This document shows, piece after piece, positions 33,701 to 40,655 of a stretch of 40,655 nucleotides of DNA. Location: contig JAFOOX010000023.1 of the NCBI GenBank assembly GCA_017425245.1, positions 1 through 40,655 of the forward strand, read 5' to 3'. This DNA comes from Gammaproteobacteria bacterium. Lineage in GTDB: Bacteria; Pseudomonadota; Gammaproteobacteria; Enterobacterales; Neiellaceae. The notes under the pieces were generated by a model. That model was not told the origin of the DNA and did not search any database. It saw nothing but the letters and a program-made list of their open reading frames with translations. The position numbers and the translations under genes were made by a program. The stretch's first letter is position 1, and every line of letters starts with the position of its first letter.

Positions 33701-34271
33701 GCGCATCACCCGGCTGGCGGATCTGCAGCCCACCGAGCGCGGTTTTGGCCGTGATCGCGGCAACCCCGGGGTGTGGGCGGCGGGCCTGATCGCCGATGTG
33801 CGCTTGCGCCCCGATAAAGAGGGGCGGTTGATGGCGATTATCCGCTTGGATGATCGCTCCGGCCGGGTCGAGGCGGTGCTCTATCACGACATCTACGAGC
33901 GCTTCAAAGAGAAGCTGGTCAAGGACAGCGTGGTGCTGGTGCAGGGACAGGTCCGCTTTGATGACTTCTCCGGTGGCCATAGAATCGGCGTCCGCGATCT
34001 GAATGATATCGGTGAGGCCCGTGCCCGCCATCTGCGGGCCCTCAGCCTGACCCTGGATGCCGCCGATGGCGAGCGTCAGCGCGAGCCGCTGCTGGAGATG
34101 CTGCGCAGCGAGCGCGGCGGGCTGGTGGCGGTGGAGATTCGCTACCGGCGGCCCGAGGCTGAAGCGACGCTGATCCTCGGCGACAGCTGGCGGGTGCAGG
34201 TGACAGATCCGCTGCTTAACCAGCTGCGGCTGCTGCTGGGCGAGTCGCAGGTCAGCCTCAGCTTCCGCTAA
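30771..34271 (+). CDS. dnaE: DNA polymerase III alpha subunit
   Basis: 1166 residues (E. coli 1160). The catalytic subunit of the replicative polymerase. It starts with a PHP domain ([14 protein letters not shown]), then the palm with the catalytic aspartates in [13 protein letters not shown] (Asp401 and Asp403) and [10 protein letters not shown] (Asp555), the same numbers as in E. coli. Fingers, the beta-clamp binding element QVDLFG (about residue 920-925), an OB domain near 1000 and the tau-binding C-terminus follow. ATG 30771 is used because AGGAG lies 8 nt upstream, though GTG 30765 is in frame. The opposite strand is open over nearly the whole gene, an effect of high GC and codon bias. 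Confidence 0.99.
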   Translation: MAEPAFVHLRIHSDFSMVDGLANVKGLVKKAKALKMPALAITDQGNLCGLVRYFGAAMGEGLKPLVGADLWLQSADLGEQLYRLTALCIDNQGYANLTELISRSYLRPRIQNKPVVDQAWLAELNGGLLLLSGGREGDIGIALLKGNDTLLARALGFYERHFTDRFYLELLRTGRPDEERYLHLAVALAAANELPVVATNEVMFGSRDDFEAHEVRVAIHDGYTLDDNRRPRRYSAEQYLKPAAEMAELFADIPEALENSVEIAKRCNVSLRLGEYFLPNFPTGELTTEEFLVVESQKGLEERLEFLFPDAAVRAEKRPPYDQRLEIELKVINQMGFPGYFLIVAEFIQWSKDNGIPVGPGRGSGAGSLVAYALKITDLDPLAFDLLFERFLNPERVSMPDFDIDFCMDRRDEVIDHVAELYGRSAVSQIITFGSLAAKAAIRDVGRVLGKGYGFVDRISKLVPGDPGMTLAKAFEEEPRLKELYDADEEVRDVIDMARKLEGVTRNAGKHAGGVVIAPTKITDFAPLYCDDQGNNPVTQFDKNDVEYAGLVKFDFLGLRTLTIIQWALEMINPRNEQRGKALVDIAAIPLDDAASFRLLKAAKTTAVFQLESRGMKNLIQKMQPDCFEDMIALVALFRPGPLDSGMVDNFIERKHGKEAIAYPDAQYQHDCLKPILQPTYGIIVYQEQVMQIAQELAGYSLGGADLLRRAMGKKKPEEMAKQREFFADGARGKGIDPDLATKIFDLVEKFAGYGFNKSHSAAYALVSYQTLWLKAHYPAEFMAAVMSADMDNTDKIVGLVEECHDLGLTVIPPDVNCCQYRFTVNDEGQVVYGIGAIKGVGEGPVEAIIDARREGGPFRDLFDFCARVDTKKVNKRTLEQLIRGGAMDRLGPHRAALAAALDDALKAADQQNKAAAIGQVDLFGNLLGGCEQESVVSFPEVPRWPDEVWLQGELETLGLYLTGHPINRYLPELKAMRITRLADLQPTERGFGRDRGNPGVWAAGLIADVRLRPDKEGRLMAIIRLDDRSGRVEAVLYHDIYERFKEKLVKDSVVLVQGQVRFDDFSGGHRIGVRDLNDIGEARARHLRALSLTLDAADGERQREPLLEMLRSERGGLVAVEIRYRRPEAEATLILGDSWRVQVTDPLLNQLRLLLGESQVSLSFR

Positions 34272-34399
34272 CCGGTGGCACCAGCCGCACAATCGCGGTG
34301 GGGCCACACTTTGATCACGGCGGGCTTGCCAGTAACGGCGCCAGGTCCGCTAATCTCGCTGACCATGGCGAGCAGGCAGCCGCCACCGCAGCCGATGTT

Positions 34400-34428
34400 T
34401 TGCGTTTGGTCCGGCGTGCAACTAACAT
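34400..34428 (+). promoter_or_regulatory. Candidate promoter of accA
   Basis: TTGCGT (34400-34405), 17-bp spacer and TAACAT (34423-34428), about 30 bp before accA. Both boxes are partial matches. The 187-bp gap between dnaE and accA holds no gene, which supports a promoter here. Confidence 0.4.
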
Positions 34429-34458
34429 GGCGACGAATTTCGCGAGGTTAACCCATAC

Positions 34459-35415
34459 ATGAATCTGAACTATCTGGAATTCGAACAGCCGATCGCCGAG
34501 CTGGAATCCCGTATCCAGGAACTGAAGAAACTGGCCGAAGGGGCCAAGGTTGACCTCAATATCGAAGAGGAGCTGGTCAAGCTCAGCAAGAAGCGTGACG
34601 AGCTGACCAAGAAGGTGTTCTCCGATCTCGGCGCCTGGCAGATCAGCCAGCTCAGCCGTCATCCGCTGCGCCCCTACACCCTCGATTATCTGGGGCTGAT
34701 CTTTACCGAATTTGACGAGCAGGCCGGTGACCGCGCCTTCGCCAATGATCCGGCGATTGTCTGTGGTACCGCGCGCCTTGATGACCAGCCGGTGGTGGTG
34801 ATCGGCCATCAGAAAGGCCGTACCACGCCGGAGAAGATCCGCCGCAACTTCGGCATGCCCAAGCCGGAAGGCTACCGTAAGGCGTTGCGCCTGATGGAGA
34901 TGGCCGAGCGCTTCAAGCTGCCGATCATCACCTTTATCGACACCCCGGGTGCCTACCCGGGTATCGGTGCCGAAGAGCGCGGCCAGAGCGAAGCCATTGC
35001 CCGTAACCTCAAGGTGATGGCCGGCCTCAATGTGCCGATCATCTGCACCGTCATCGGTGAAGGTGGCTCTGGCGGCGCTTTGGCCATTGGCGTCGGCGAT
35101 CGCATCAACATGCTGCAGTACAGCACCTACTCGGTGATCTCCCCGGAAGGCTGTGCCTCGATCCTGTGGAAGAGCGCCGACAAGGCGCCGCTGGCGGCCG
35201 ATGCCATGGGCATCACCGCCGCCCGCCTGAAAGAGCTGAAGCTGATCGACAGCATCATCGATGAGCCGGTCGGTGGTGCCCATCGCCAGCCGCAACTGAT
35301 GGCAGAGCGGATCAAAGCCCACCTGCTCAAGGACTTGGCGGCGCTCAACATGCTCAAGGACGACAAGCTGCTGGAGCAGCGCTATGCGCGGCTGATGTCC
35401 TTCGGCTACTGCTAA
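34459..35415 (+). CDS. accA: Acetyl-CoA carboxylase carboxyltransferase subunit alpha
   Basis: 318 residues (E. coli 319). With AccD it transfers the carboxyl group from biotin to acetyl-CoA, making malonyl-CoA for fatty-acid synthesis. The N-terminal helical part begins [19 protein letters not shown]; the crotonase-like core contains [40 protein letters not shown] and [15 protein letters not shown], where backbone amides form the oxyanion holes. It ends with the helical RLMSFGYC segment. ATG 34459 matches the family start; GAGG upstream is a usable ribosome-binding site. It follows dnaE as in other gammaproteobacteria. Confidence 0.99.
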   Translation: MNLNYLEFEQPIAELESRIQELKKLAEGAKVDLNIEEELVKLSKKRDELTKKVFSDLGAWQISQLSRHPLRPYTLDYLGLIFTEFDEQAGDRAFANDPAIVCGTARLDDQPVVVIGHQKGRTTPEKIRRNFGMPKPEGYRKALRLMEMAERFKLPIITFIDTPGAYPGIGAEERGQSEAIARNLKVMAGLNVPIICTVIGEGGSGGALAIGVGDRINMLQYSTYSVISPEGCASILWKSADKAPLAADAMGITAARLKELKLIDSIIDEPVGGAHRQPQLMAERIKAHLLKDLAALNMLKDDKLLEQRYARLMSFGYC

Positions 35416-35440
35416 CACCGTCATGGCCTGTCGCCATGCC

Positions 35441-35471
35441 AACGGCCGGTACCCTGTCAGGGCCGGCCGTT
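35441..35471 (+). terminator. Hairpin after accA
   Basis: AACGGCCGG (35441-35449) pairs with CCGGCCGTT (35463-35471), with a further short CCCT/AGGG pairing inside. Only a weak T-rich stretch follows (ACTGTTTCT), so termination before tilS may be partial. Confidence 0.65.
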
Positions 35472-35490
35472 ACTGTTTCTGGTGCCAACC

Positions 35491-36801
35491 ATGAGCCTGA
35501 GCGCGCGGCTGCTGGCTCATCTCGCCGCCCAGTTGCCGGTGGACGGCACCGTGACTGTCGCCTGGTCGGGCGGCCTCGACTCCACCGTGCTGCTGTGGCT
35601 GGCTCGCTGCTGGTGTCAACAGCAGCCGGGCCGACGTCTTGAGGCCATCCACATCCATCATGGCTTAAGCCCCAATGCTGACGGCTGGGAAACCCACTGT
35701 CAGCGGCTAGCCGATGGCTGGCAGCTGGCGCTTCAGGTGGTGCGAGTGACGGTGAACCCGGCGCCGCGCCAGAGCCTCGAAGCCTGCGCCCGCGATGCCC
35801 GCTATCAAGCCTTCATCGATCATGCCGCTGCCGGCGTGCTGCTGCTCGGCCATCATCTGCAGGATCAGGCCGAGACCCTGCTGCTGCGCTTGGGACGCGG
35901 CACCGGCCCGGCCGGGCTGGCAGCGATGGCGGCCCGCCGACCGCTGCGCCCGGATCTGCAACTGCTGCGGCCGTTGCTGGCGGTGAGCCGGCGCGAGCTG
36001 GAACAGTTAGCCGCAGCCGAGGGGCTGAGCTGGATCGAGGATGAGAGCAACAGCGATCCGCGCTTTAGCCGCAACGCCTTTCGCCATCAGCTGCTGCCAC
36101 TGTGGCGCCAGCTACAGCCGGCCATCGATCAGCAGCTGGCCAAGACGGCCCGCCACTGTGGCGAACTGCAGCAGCTTGCTGACGAACTGGCGGCCGAGGA
36201 CCTGGCCCGCTGCCTGAATGCTGACGGCGGCCTGCCGCTGGCAGCGCTGTGCCAGCTGTCGCCGGCCCGCCAGCACAACTTGTTGCGCCACTGGCTGGCC
36301 GGCCAGGGTGTGGCCATCAGCTCGGCCCAGCTGCAGGTGGTGATGAGCGAGGTGATTGGCGCCGGCGCGGATCGCCAACCGTACCTCAAGTTGGGTGATT
36401 GGCAGCTGCTGCGCAGCCGCGATCTGCTGTGGCTGTTGGCCGCCGAGCTGCCGCCATTACCGGCGCAACTGGCCTGGCCCAACTGGCAGCAGCCGTTGGC
36501 GCTGGCCGATGGCCGCGTTGTGCACCTTGTCAGTGGTGGCTGCCTGCGACCGCCTCGGGCGGATGAAGCGGTCAGCCTGCGCTTTGCTTTGCCCGGCAGT
36601 ACCCGGGTTCACCCCCACTGGCGCCAGCAGGGGCGGGAGCTGGTCAAGATCTGGCAGGAGCTGGCGATCCCCGGCTGGCAACGGCCACGGCTGCCCATGC
36701 TGTTCTATGGCGAGCAGCTGGTGGCGGCCGGTGAGCTGTGGGTAGAGCAGGGGGCAGTAACGGACGCTAGCGGCGGATTGCGGCTGGTCGTCAGCGGCTG
36801 A
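35491..36801 (+). CDS. tilS: tRNA(Ile) lysidine synthetase
   Basis: 436 residues (E. coli 432). It converts the wobble cytidine 34 of tRNA-Ile(CAU) to lysidine, which changes the codon read from AUG to AUA; essential. The PP-loop VAWSGGLDSTVLL is at 23-35, followed by IHIHHGLSPNAD, GHHLQDQAETLLLRLGRGTG and EDESNSDPRFSRNAFRHQLLP (split), all typical. The C-terminal domains (about 250-436) are less conserved. ATG 35491 is chosen although GTG 35482 is in frame; neither has a good ribosome-binding site. It closes the housekeeping cluster, and the next gene converges on it. Confidence 0.97.
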   Translation: MSLSARLLAHLAAQLPVDGTVTVAWSGGLDSTVLLWLARCWCQQQPGRRLEAIHIHHGLSPNADGWETHCQRLADGWQLALQVVRVTVNPAPRQSLEACARDARYQAFIDHAAAGVLLLGHHLQDQAETLLLRLGRGTGPAGLAAMAARRPLRPDLQLLRPLLAVSRRELEQLAAAEGLSWIEDESNSDPRFSRNAFRHQLLPLWRQLQPAIDQQLAKTARHCGELQQLADELAAEDLARCLNADGGLPLAALCQLSPARQHNLLRHWLAGQGVAISSAQLQVVMSEVIGAGADRQPYLKLGDWQLLRSRDLLWLLAAELPPLPAQLAWPNWQQPLALADGRVVHLVSGGCLRPPRADEAVSLRFALPGSTRVHPHWRQQGRELVKIWQELAIPGWQRPRLPMLFYGEQLVAAGELWVEQGAVTDASGGLRLVVSG

Positions 36802-36805
36802 TCGC

Positions 36806-36833
36806 ACAGGGGCGCGTTTAATGCGGCCCCTGT
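36806..36833. terminator. Hairpin between convergent tilS and the diguanylate cyclase gene
   Basis: ACAGGGGC (36806-36813) pairs with GCCCCTGT (36826-36833). It lies between converging genes 50 bp apart and could serve both strands, although neither side has a strong T-tract. Confidence 0.55.
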
Positions 36834-36851
36834 CTGTCGTCCGCTCCGGGT

Positions 36852-37748
36852 TTAACTATCGCTGCTGTGCAGCTGATTCTTGCCTGCCTCTTTGGCGCGG
36901 TAAAGTGCGGCGTCGGCGCGGCCACACAGGCGGCGCGGATCATCGCCCGGCTGCACCAGAGCAAAGCCGATGCTAACGCCAATGCCACTGGCAGAGAGAC
37001 CGGAATGGTCCTGCAATCCGGTCAGCAGCCGCCCAGCAATGCGTTCGGCGGCGCCAGCATGGGGGTCATGGACGATCACTGCAAATTCGTCACCACCCAG
37101 TCGATAGGGGCTGTCGGTGGTGCGCAGTGACTGGCGTAGCAGGGCAGCAAAATCGGCCAACACCTCATCCCCACGCAGGTGGCCCTCGCGATCGTTCACC
37201 TGTTTGAAGTTATCCAGATCCAGCATCAGCAAACCAAGCGGCAGGGCGGTACGCCGCGCCTGTTCCATCGCCCGCCGAAGGCCGTCATCAAAGGCGGTAC
37301 GGTTGCCAAGGCCCGTCAGCAGATCGGTCAACGCTTGCTGGCGCAGCTGATCATGGAGGATGGCGTTGCGCAACGGAAAAGCGAGCTTGCGATGGAGCCG
37401 TTTGAGCTTGTCGAGCTGGGTATCGGCCAGCGGCAACAGCGATTGATAGGTGATCTCGCCCAGCCGCTGGCCACCAATACCGATGGGGAACTGATAGGCA
37501 TGCTGGGCGTGGTCACTGAGGGTGATGCGGTGGCGGCGCCCCGGTCGTTCAAACACCAAGCAGGCGAAATTGACCTTGGTGACGGCGTAGTTAGCGTAGA
37601 TCTCCAGCAGCTGATCCAGATCGAGGGTGATCTGCAACCGCTCACTGAGGTTATCGCTGTCGCTGAGTTCGGCCACATGCAACTGGGGAATAAAGGTGGC
37701 AAAGCTGTCACCTTCGAGCAGTGGCGCGATGCGGTGGACGTTCTCCAT
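36852..37748 (-). CDS. Diguanylate cyclase (GGDEF domain)
   Basis: 298 residues. It probably makes cyclic di-GMP from two GTP. The C-terminal GGDEF domain (about 140-295) starts with LTDLLTGLGNR and has an intact GGDEF motif at 218-222 (YRLGGDEFAVI), so it should be active. An inhibitory I-site is present: RTTD at 209-212, exactly five residues before GGDEF, which predicts feedback inhibition by the product. The N-terminal 135 residues have no membrane segment or recognised sensor fold; they look like a small mixed alpha/beta domain that may be PAS- or GAF-like. ATG 37748 is the start. The patatin gene lies 154 bp upstream on the same strand. Confidence 0.93.
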   Translation of the reverse strand: MENVHRIAPLLEGDSFATFIPQLHVAELSDSDNLSERLQITLDLDQLLEIYANYAVTKVNFACLVFERPGRRHRITLSDHAQHAYQFPIGIGGQRLGEITYQSLLPLADTQLDKLKRLHRKLAFPLRNAILHDQLRQQALTDLLTGLGNRTAFDDGLRRAMEQARRTALPLGLLMLDLDNFKQVNDREGHLRGDEVLADFAALLRQSLRTTDSPYRLGGDEFAVIVHDPHAGAAERIAGRLLTGLQDHSGLSASGIGVSIGFALVQPGDDPRRLCGRADAALYRAKEAGKNQLHSSDS

Positions 37749-37863
37749 GGGGGTACTGCCGTTGACTGGAGTGACTAGCTACCTCTAAAGCAGGAGTCGT
37801 GCCAGCCGGATTCCTGACGCTGGTTTCGGTGTGCTGTGGGGGATGCGGCAACGGCTTGCCAGT

Positions 37864-37902
37864 GGCGGCCGTTGGGCCTGCAATGTGCGGCAAACGGCCG
37901 CC
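37864..37902 (-). terminator. Hairpin right after the patatin gene
   Basis: GGCGGCCGTT (37864-37873) and AACGGCCGCC (37893-37902) form a perfect 10-bp stem with a 19-nt loop, starting at the base next to the patatin stop codon. No T-tract is seen on the minus strand, so it may be a weak or Rho-assisted terminator. Confidence 0.5.
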
Positions 37903-39060
37903 TCAGGGGTCCAGTAGCAGCGCTTTGAGATCGTGGTGGCGGGCACTGGCGTCATCAAATCCGCACTGGATCAGCTCCTGGGTGTAGCTGCGTTCAAACA
38001 GCAGATAACTGAGCAGCGAGCCGCCGTAATCATCGTTGATCCCCACCACCCGCAGCAGTGCTCGCAGCGGCCGGGGCAAGGCACGATAGTGGCGCTGAGC
38101 GATGGCGCTGAAGTCGAGACTGGGGTTGATGAGCAGGCAATCGATGGGGCGCAGGTCACCAGCCGGGGCCACACCGTCAGGCAGATGACGCAGGGTACGG
38201 TTGATCCGTTCCAGCCGCTCTAGGTCCGACTGCAGGGTGTCAGCAAATACGGTATCGAGCAGATGGCCGGCGATGGTGGCCGATGATGGGTGATGGTCGA
38301 TGCCAGTGACGCCACGGCCACCGGGCTGCTCGACGCCGACGATCAGTAGCCGCTGGGCACCCAGATGAATGGCCGGGCTCAAGGGCGCCAGCTGGTTGAT
38401 AGAGCCATCGCCGTAATAGTGCTGGTGGATGCGCACCGACGGAAAGACAAAGGGAATAGCGCTGGAGGCCAGCAGATGGCTGGTGGAGAGCAGCGCCCGC
38501 TGGCCGTGGCGCTTGGCCCGCTGCCACGGCCGCAGGTAGGCGGCGCCCTGAAAAAAGGTGAGTGACTGGCCGGTGGTGTAGCTCGACGCCGTCACCGCCA
38601 CTGCCCGCAAAATGCCGCGGCTGATGTTGCGATCGATACGGCGGAAATCCACCAGCCGGGTCAGCAGTTGGCGCAGTGGGTGGTTGTCAAACAGCGACAC
38701 TGGCCGTTGATAACCGTAATCGGCCCGCCAGCGTGAGGCCAACTGGCTGAACAGATGGCGACCGATGCCGGCCCAGTCGCTGCGATAGACCTGACCTGAG
38801 GAAAAATGGCGCCAGACGTTATCCAGCCGCTTCACCCCCAGATGAAAACAGGCACTGTCGCAGGCCAGCGCGGTGGCGTTGATTGCCCCGGCCGAACTGC
38901 CACAGAGGATCTGAAACGGGCTGTGGTCACGCCGTTGGTAAAGCTTGGAGATGGCCAGCAGAACCCCTACCTGATAAGCCGCACGGGCGCCACCGCCCGT
39001 GAGCAGCAGCGCGGTGGTGGGGTGATAGGGCTGGCCTGATGACAAGTGGGAGCTAACCAA
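37903..39060 (-). CDS. Patatin-like phospholipase
   Basis: 385 residues with the start used here. A Ser-Asp dyad lipid acyl hydrolase: the oxyanion loop is ALLLTGGGARAAYQVGVL (17-34), the nucleophile Ser56 lies in ILCGSSAGAINA (GxSxG), and the second catalytic residue is Asp218 in HYYGDGSINQL. The C-terminal part (240-385) ends with a helical region and YGGSLLSYLLFERSY. No signal peptide is seen, so it probably acts on inner-membrane lipids from the cytoplasm. No ATG is available near the family start; TTG 39060, with CAGGAG 6 nt upstream, is the best choice. The frame continues upstream to 39285, but that part runs into repeat copy B and codes for an unlikely Ala/Arg/Pro-rich leader. Confidence 0.9.
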   Translation of the reverse strand: MVSSHLSSGQPYHPTTALLLTGGGARAAYQVGVLLAISKLYQRRDHSPFQILCGSSAGAINATALACDSACFHLGVKRLDNVWRHFSSGQVYRSDWAGIGRHLFSQLASRWRADYGYQRPVSLFDNHPLRQLLTRLVDFRRIDRNISRGILRAVAVTASSYTTGQSLTFFQGAAYLRPWQRAKRHGQRALLSTSHLLASSAIPFVFPSVRIHQHYYGDGSINQLAPLSPAIHLGAQRLLIVGVEQPGGRGVTGIDHHPSSATIAGHLLDTVFADTLQSDLERLERINRTLRHLPDGVAPAGDLRPIDCLLINPSLDFSAIAQRHYRALPRPLRALLRVVGINDDYGGSLLSYLLFERSYTQELIQCGFDDASARHHDLKALLLDP

Positions 39061-39180
39061 CCACGGCTCCTGCCTGGTGACGGTGGTGTACTGCTGATGC
39101 AGGGAGTATAGGCATGACCGGGAGGGGGTTGCTGTGCGCGGCGCCGCAGCGTGGTGGTGGATGCGCTGCGCGGTGGCAGA

Positions 39181-39700
39181 TTGCGGCTGCGCCGCAGCGG
39201 ATTGCGCCTGCGGCGCCCGGATGCGGGGTGCCGCCCCCGCGCGACGGGCAGGAAGGCCGTTTCCGCACGGCCTCCCTGCAGCCACCGGCGGCCCCCGAGA
39301 TCACCACCATCAGCAACCGTTGTCCGTTCTGCCGGCCTGCGGGGTCGCCACAAAGCCACATCCATGTGCCTTAGTGGCTTTCGCCGCCGTCCAGGCGACT
39401 CAACCCCTACGGCCAGCTGCCCGCGGTGTTGGGCATTGCCGTATCGGTGGTGATCAAGGGGTTAGGGCAAAACCGCTCGCTGTTTGGCTGTCCTGCCTTT
39501 GTGGCAGGTACGGTTCGCGCAACCCCGCGCGCAGGCCGTGCGCAGGGCGATGTGGTTGGGCTGGCGCTCAAACGGGTTGGGAAGAGGGATCTGGAGCGGG
39601 CTGCAAGGTGATCGCAGCGCTGCTCAAACGGGGTTGGGCGAACGGGGATGGTGCTGCCTAGTGGGCGATCTGGTGCTGCTCAAATGGGTGAAGGATTGAC
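39181..39700 (+). repeat. Dispersed structured intergenic repeat, copy B
   Basis: Collinear with copy A over 39181-39290 (matching 61-178), 39347-39378 (matching 384-415) and 39505-39655 (matching 440-590), and with inverted copy C over 39286-39350 and around 39400-39465. It carries the hairpin GCCACAAAG/CTTAGTGGC with an inner CACAT/ATGTG stem, then CGCC/GGCG (39382-39397). The GGTAAGGGCC three-hairpin module of A and C is missing. It fills the space between the patatin gene and the toxin-antitoxin operon; short ORFs within it are not credible genes. Confidence 0.8.
39566..39688 (+). repeat. Degenerate 56-bp tandem repeat within copy B
   Basis: GCTCAAACGGGTTGGG starts at 39566, GCTCAAACGGGG at 39622 and GCTCAAATGGG at 39678, an exact 56-bp period. 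Copy A has the same motif at 490 and 546, also 56 bp apart. Units are preceded by GGTGATCGCAGC-like or GGCGATCTGG-like sequence. The units are too diverged between their heads to be CRISPR repeats. Confidence 0.75.
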
Positions 39701-39735
39701 TATCCAGGTTGCTCGACTGCTACGGCTGGCTGTTA

Positions 39736-39757
39736 CCCCACTTTGGCAAAGGGGGGC
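39736..39757. repeat. C/G-rich hairpin
   Basis: CCCCACTTTG (39736-39745) faces CAAAGGGGGG (39747-39756) around one base. Similar CCCC-TTTG-CAAA-GGGG intergenic palindromes are widespread in bacterial genomes. It follows copy B and precedes the toxin-antitoxin promoter. Confidence 0.55.
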
Positions 39758-39815
39758 AGGGGGGATTTCTGGATGTGCTGGGTGACAGTGATCTGAAAGA
39801 GGCGACAGAGCTTGC

Positions 39816-39844
39816 TTGCGGTGGCGTACGTCAAGGCGTACGCT
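39816..39844 (+). promoter_or_regulatory. Promoter and operator of the toxin-antitoxin operon
   Basis: TTGCGG (39816-39821), 17-bp spacer and TACGCT (39839-39844). Two CGTACG hexamers (39825-39830 and 39837-39842), centres 12 bp apart, lie in the spacer and over the -10 and form the larger dyad GCGTACG/CGTACGC. YefM-YoeB operators in E. coli have paired TGTACA boxes at this spacing, so autoregulation by conditional cooperativity is the likely mode. Confidence 0.7.
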
Positions 39845-39867
39845 TTGTGGCGAAACAGGAGGTGGTT

Positions 39868-40110
39868 ATGCAAACCATGACGGCGAGTGATGCGCGCGCC
39901 AATCTCTACCGGCTGCTGGATGAAACGGCGGAGTCGCATCAGCCGGTGCTGATCGCTGGCAAGCGCAACAATGCGGTGCTGGTGTCCTCTGAAGACTGGC
40001 AGGCGATTCAGGAGACGCTCTATCTGCTGTCGGTGCCCGGCATGCGCGAGTCGATCAAAGAGGGGATGGCGGAAGAGGTGGATAGCTGCGCCAAGGAACT
40101 GGATTGGTGA
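39868..40110 (+). CDS. Antitoxin, YefM/Phd family
   Basis: 80 residues. It neutralises the downstream toxin and represses the operon. MTASDARANLYRLLDETAES is the Phd/YefM DNA-binding N-terminal domain; PVLIAGKRNNAVLVSSEDWQAIQETLYLL is the dimer core typical of YefM, and the C-terminal acidic tail (residues 55-80, SIKEGMAEEVDSCAKELDW) is the flexible toxin-binding arm. ATG 39868 has AGGAGG upstream. Its stop overlaps the toxin start (GTGA), giving translational coupling that favours the antitoxin. A functional pair is expected because both frames are intact. Confidence 0.95.
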   Translation: MQTMTASDARANLYRLLDETAESHQPVLIAGKRNNAVLVSSEDWQAIQETLYLLSVPGMRESIKEGMAEEVDSCAKELDW

Positions 40111-40370
40111 GTTGGCAATTGGTCTACACCAAGCAGGCCCAGAAAGACGCCCAGAAACTGGCCAGCGCGGGATTGAAAGCCAAGGCCCAGGAATTGCTCA
40201 AGCTGCTTGCTGATAACCCTTTTGCCAACCCGCCACCCTACGAAAAGCTGGTCGGCGATCTGGCCGGCGCTTACTCCCGCCGCATCAATATTCAGCACCG
40301 GCTGGTCTATCAAGTGCTGGAGCCACAACAGACCGTCAAAGTGCTGCGGCTGTGGTCGCATTACGAATAA
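40107..40370 (+). CDS. mRNA-interferase toxin, Txe/YoeB family
   Basis: 87 residues. A RelE-fold endoribonuclease that cuts mRNA in the ribosomal A site. WQLVYTKQAQKDAQKLASAGLK is the usual N-terminal strand and helix; ELLKLLADNPFANPPPYEKLVGDLAGAYSRRINIQHRLVY follows, containing the conserved Glu of PPPYEKL and Arg of SRRIN, and the tail VLRLWSHYE supplies the His-Tyr pair found at the end of YoeB. GTG 40107 is chosen: it gives a GTGA overlap with the antitoxin stop. A TTG one codon earlier is possible. No terminator is evident directly after it. Confidence 0.95.
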   Translation: MSWQLVYTKQAQKDAQKLASAGLKAKAQELLKLLADNPFANPPPYEKLVGDLAGAYSRRINIQHRLVYQVLEPQQTVKVLRLWSHYE

Positions 40371-40379
40371 TCAAGGGTA

Positions 40380-40583
40380 TTAACGCTCGCCACTGGTGAG
40401 CCCCTGGCCTGTTGCTAATGCTCGCGCCCAGTACCAGGCGGCCCCCATTGCCAGCAGCTCGATGGCCTGCAACAGCAGCGTCAGGGCGGCGTCATCCGCT
40501 GCCCAGTTCCATAGCAGATCCTGATTACCCATGATCTTCAGCCAGCGCCGGATGGTGCGGGAAGACGGCCCGAAAGTAGGCAT
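40380..40583 (-). CDS. Possible small membrane protein, uncertain
   Basis: 67 residues from ATG 40583, converging on the toxin gene with a 9-bp gap. A basic start (SSRTIRRWLKIMG) is followed by one hydrophobic stretch, ALTLLLQAIELLAMGAAWYW (about 33-52), that could cross the membrane once. No ribosome-binding site of note and no recognised family. It may be the end of a membrane gene remnant or a real small protein. From 40584 to the window end I see no gene. Confidence 0.4.
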   Translation of the reverse strand: MPTFGPSSRTIRRWLKIMGNQDLLWNWAADDAALTLLLQAIELLAMGAAWYWARALATGQGLTSGER

Positions 40584-40655
40584 GGTGGGCCATCCTCCAG
40601 TCTTGGGCCATCAGGCGTGCGTCGCATCATTGGACTGAAGGCGCAGTTCTGATCA

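Noticed and set aside
30636..34307. A 1223-codon open frame antisense to dnaE
   Set aside because: It mirrors dnaE, whose protein has every catalytic residue; the antisense translation is Gln/His/Ala-rich with no domain. High-GC codon bias explains the open frame.
39566..39688. CRISPR-like array
   Set aside because: The 56-bp period has only three degenerate heads of about 12-16 bp and diverged intervening sequence; no cas genes are present.

Overview
This window looks like chromosomal DNA from a GC-rich gammaproteobacterium. The strongest evidence is the unbroken housekeeping cluster rpsB-tsf-pyrH-frr-uppS-cdsA-dxr-rseP-bamA-skp-lpxD-fabZ-lpxA-lpxB-rnhB-dnaE-accA-tilS, which has the gammaproteobacterial order, together with a LexA box of the CTGT-N8-ACAG type. 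Product lengths and key residues track E. coli closely; for example the DnaE polymerase aspartates fall at 401, 403 and 555. An Aeromonadales-like host is my guess from the overall flavour of the proteins and is not proven by this window.

Layout. (1) 1-620: intergenic repeat copy A. (2) 623-5270: a chromosomal integron, with a leftward SOS-boxed intI, an attI region with a likely cassette promoter, and six low-GC cassettes with five recognisable attC sites. (3) 5281-5640: repeat copy C, inverted relative to A, then a 7-bp tandem repeat. A and C place about 100 bp of near-identical inverted repeat on either side of the integron. (4) 5650-7023: two leftward genes of unknown function. (5) 7094-10568: a leftward lysR gene divergent from aceA (isocitrate lyase), followed by fbp (fructose-1,6-bisphosphatase), which together suggest a gluconeogenesis/acetate-use module. 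(6) 10848-15278: a secreted, modular starch-degrading enzyme (GH57/GH119-like catalytic part, CBM25, two PKD domains, three C-terminal repeats). (7) 15448-16024: a small membrane protein and a CoA-binding-domain protein. (8) 16038-36801: the housekeeping cluster for translation (S2, EF-Ts, RRF, TilS), UMP kinase, isoprenoid, undecaprenyl and phospholipid synthesis, outer-membrane assembly, lipid A synthesis, RNase HII, the replicative polymerase and acetyl-CoA carboxylase. Many of these genes overlap by 1-4 bp. (9) 36852-39060: a leftward patatin-like phospholipase gene and a diguanylate cyclase gene. (10) 39181-39700: repeat copy B. (11) 39816-40370: a YefM/YoeB-like toxin-antitoxin operon with a recognisable operator, followed by a doubtful small leftward ORF.

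The most unusual material is the repeat family. Three modular intergenic copies (A, B, C) share a series of hairpins. In one position copy C has a stem of unrelated sequence but the same two-part architecture, and in the shared three-hairpin module the A/C differences fall in loops and linkers. This points to selection on structure, either a structured RNA or a non-autonomous mobile element. Two copies also carry a degenerate tandem repeat with an exact 56-bp period. No tRNA, rRNA, insertion sequence or CRISPR array was found.
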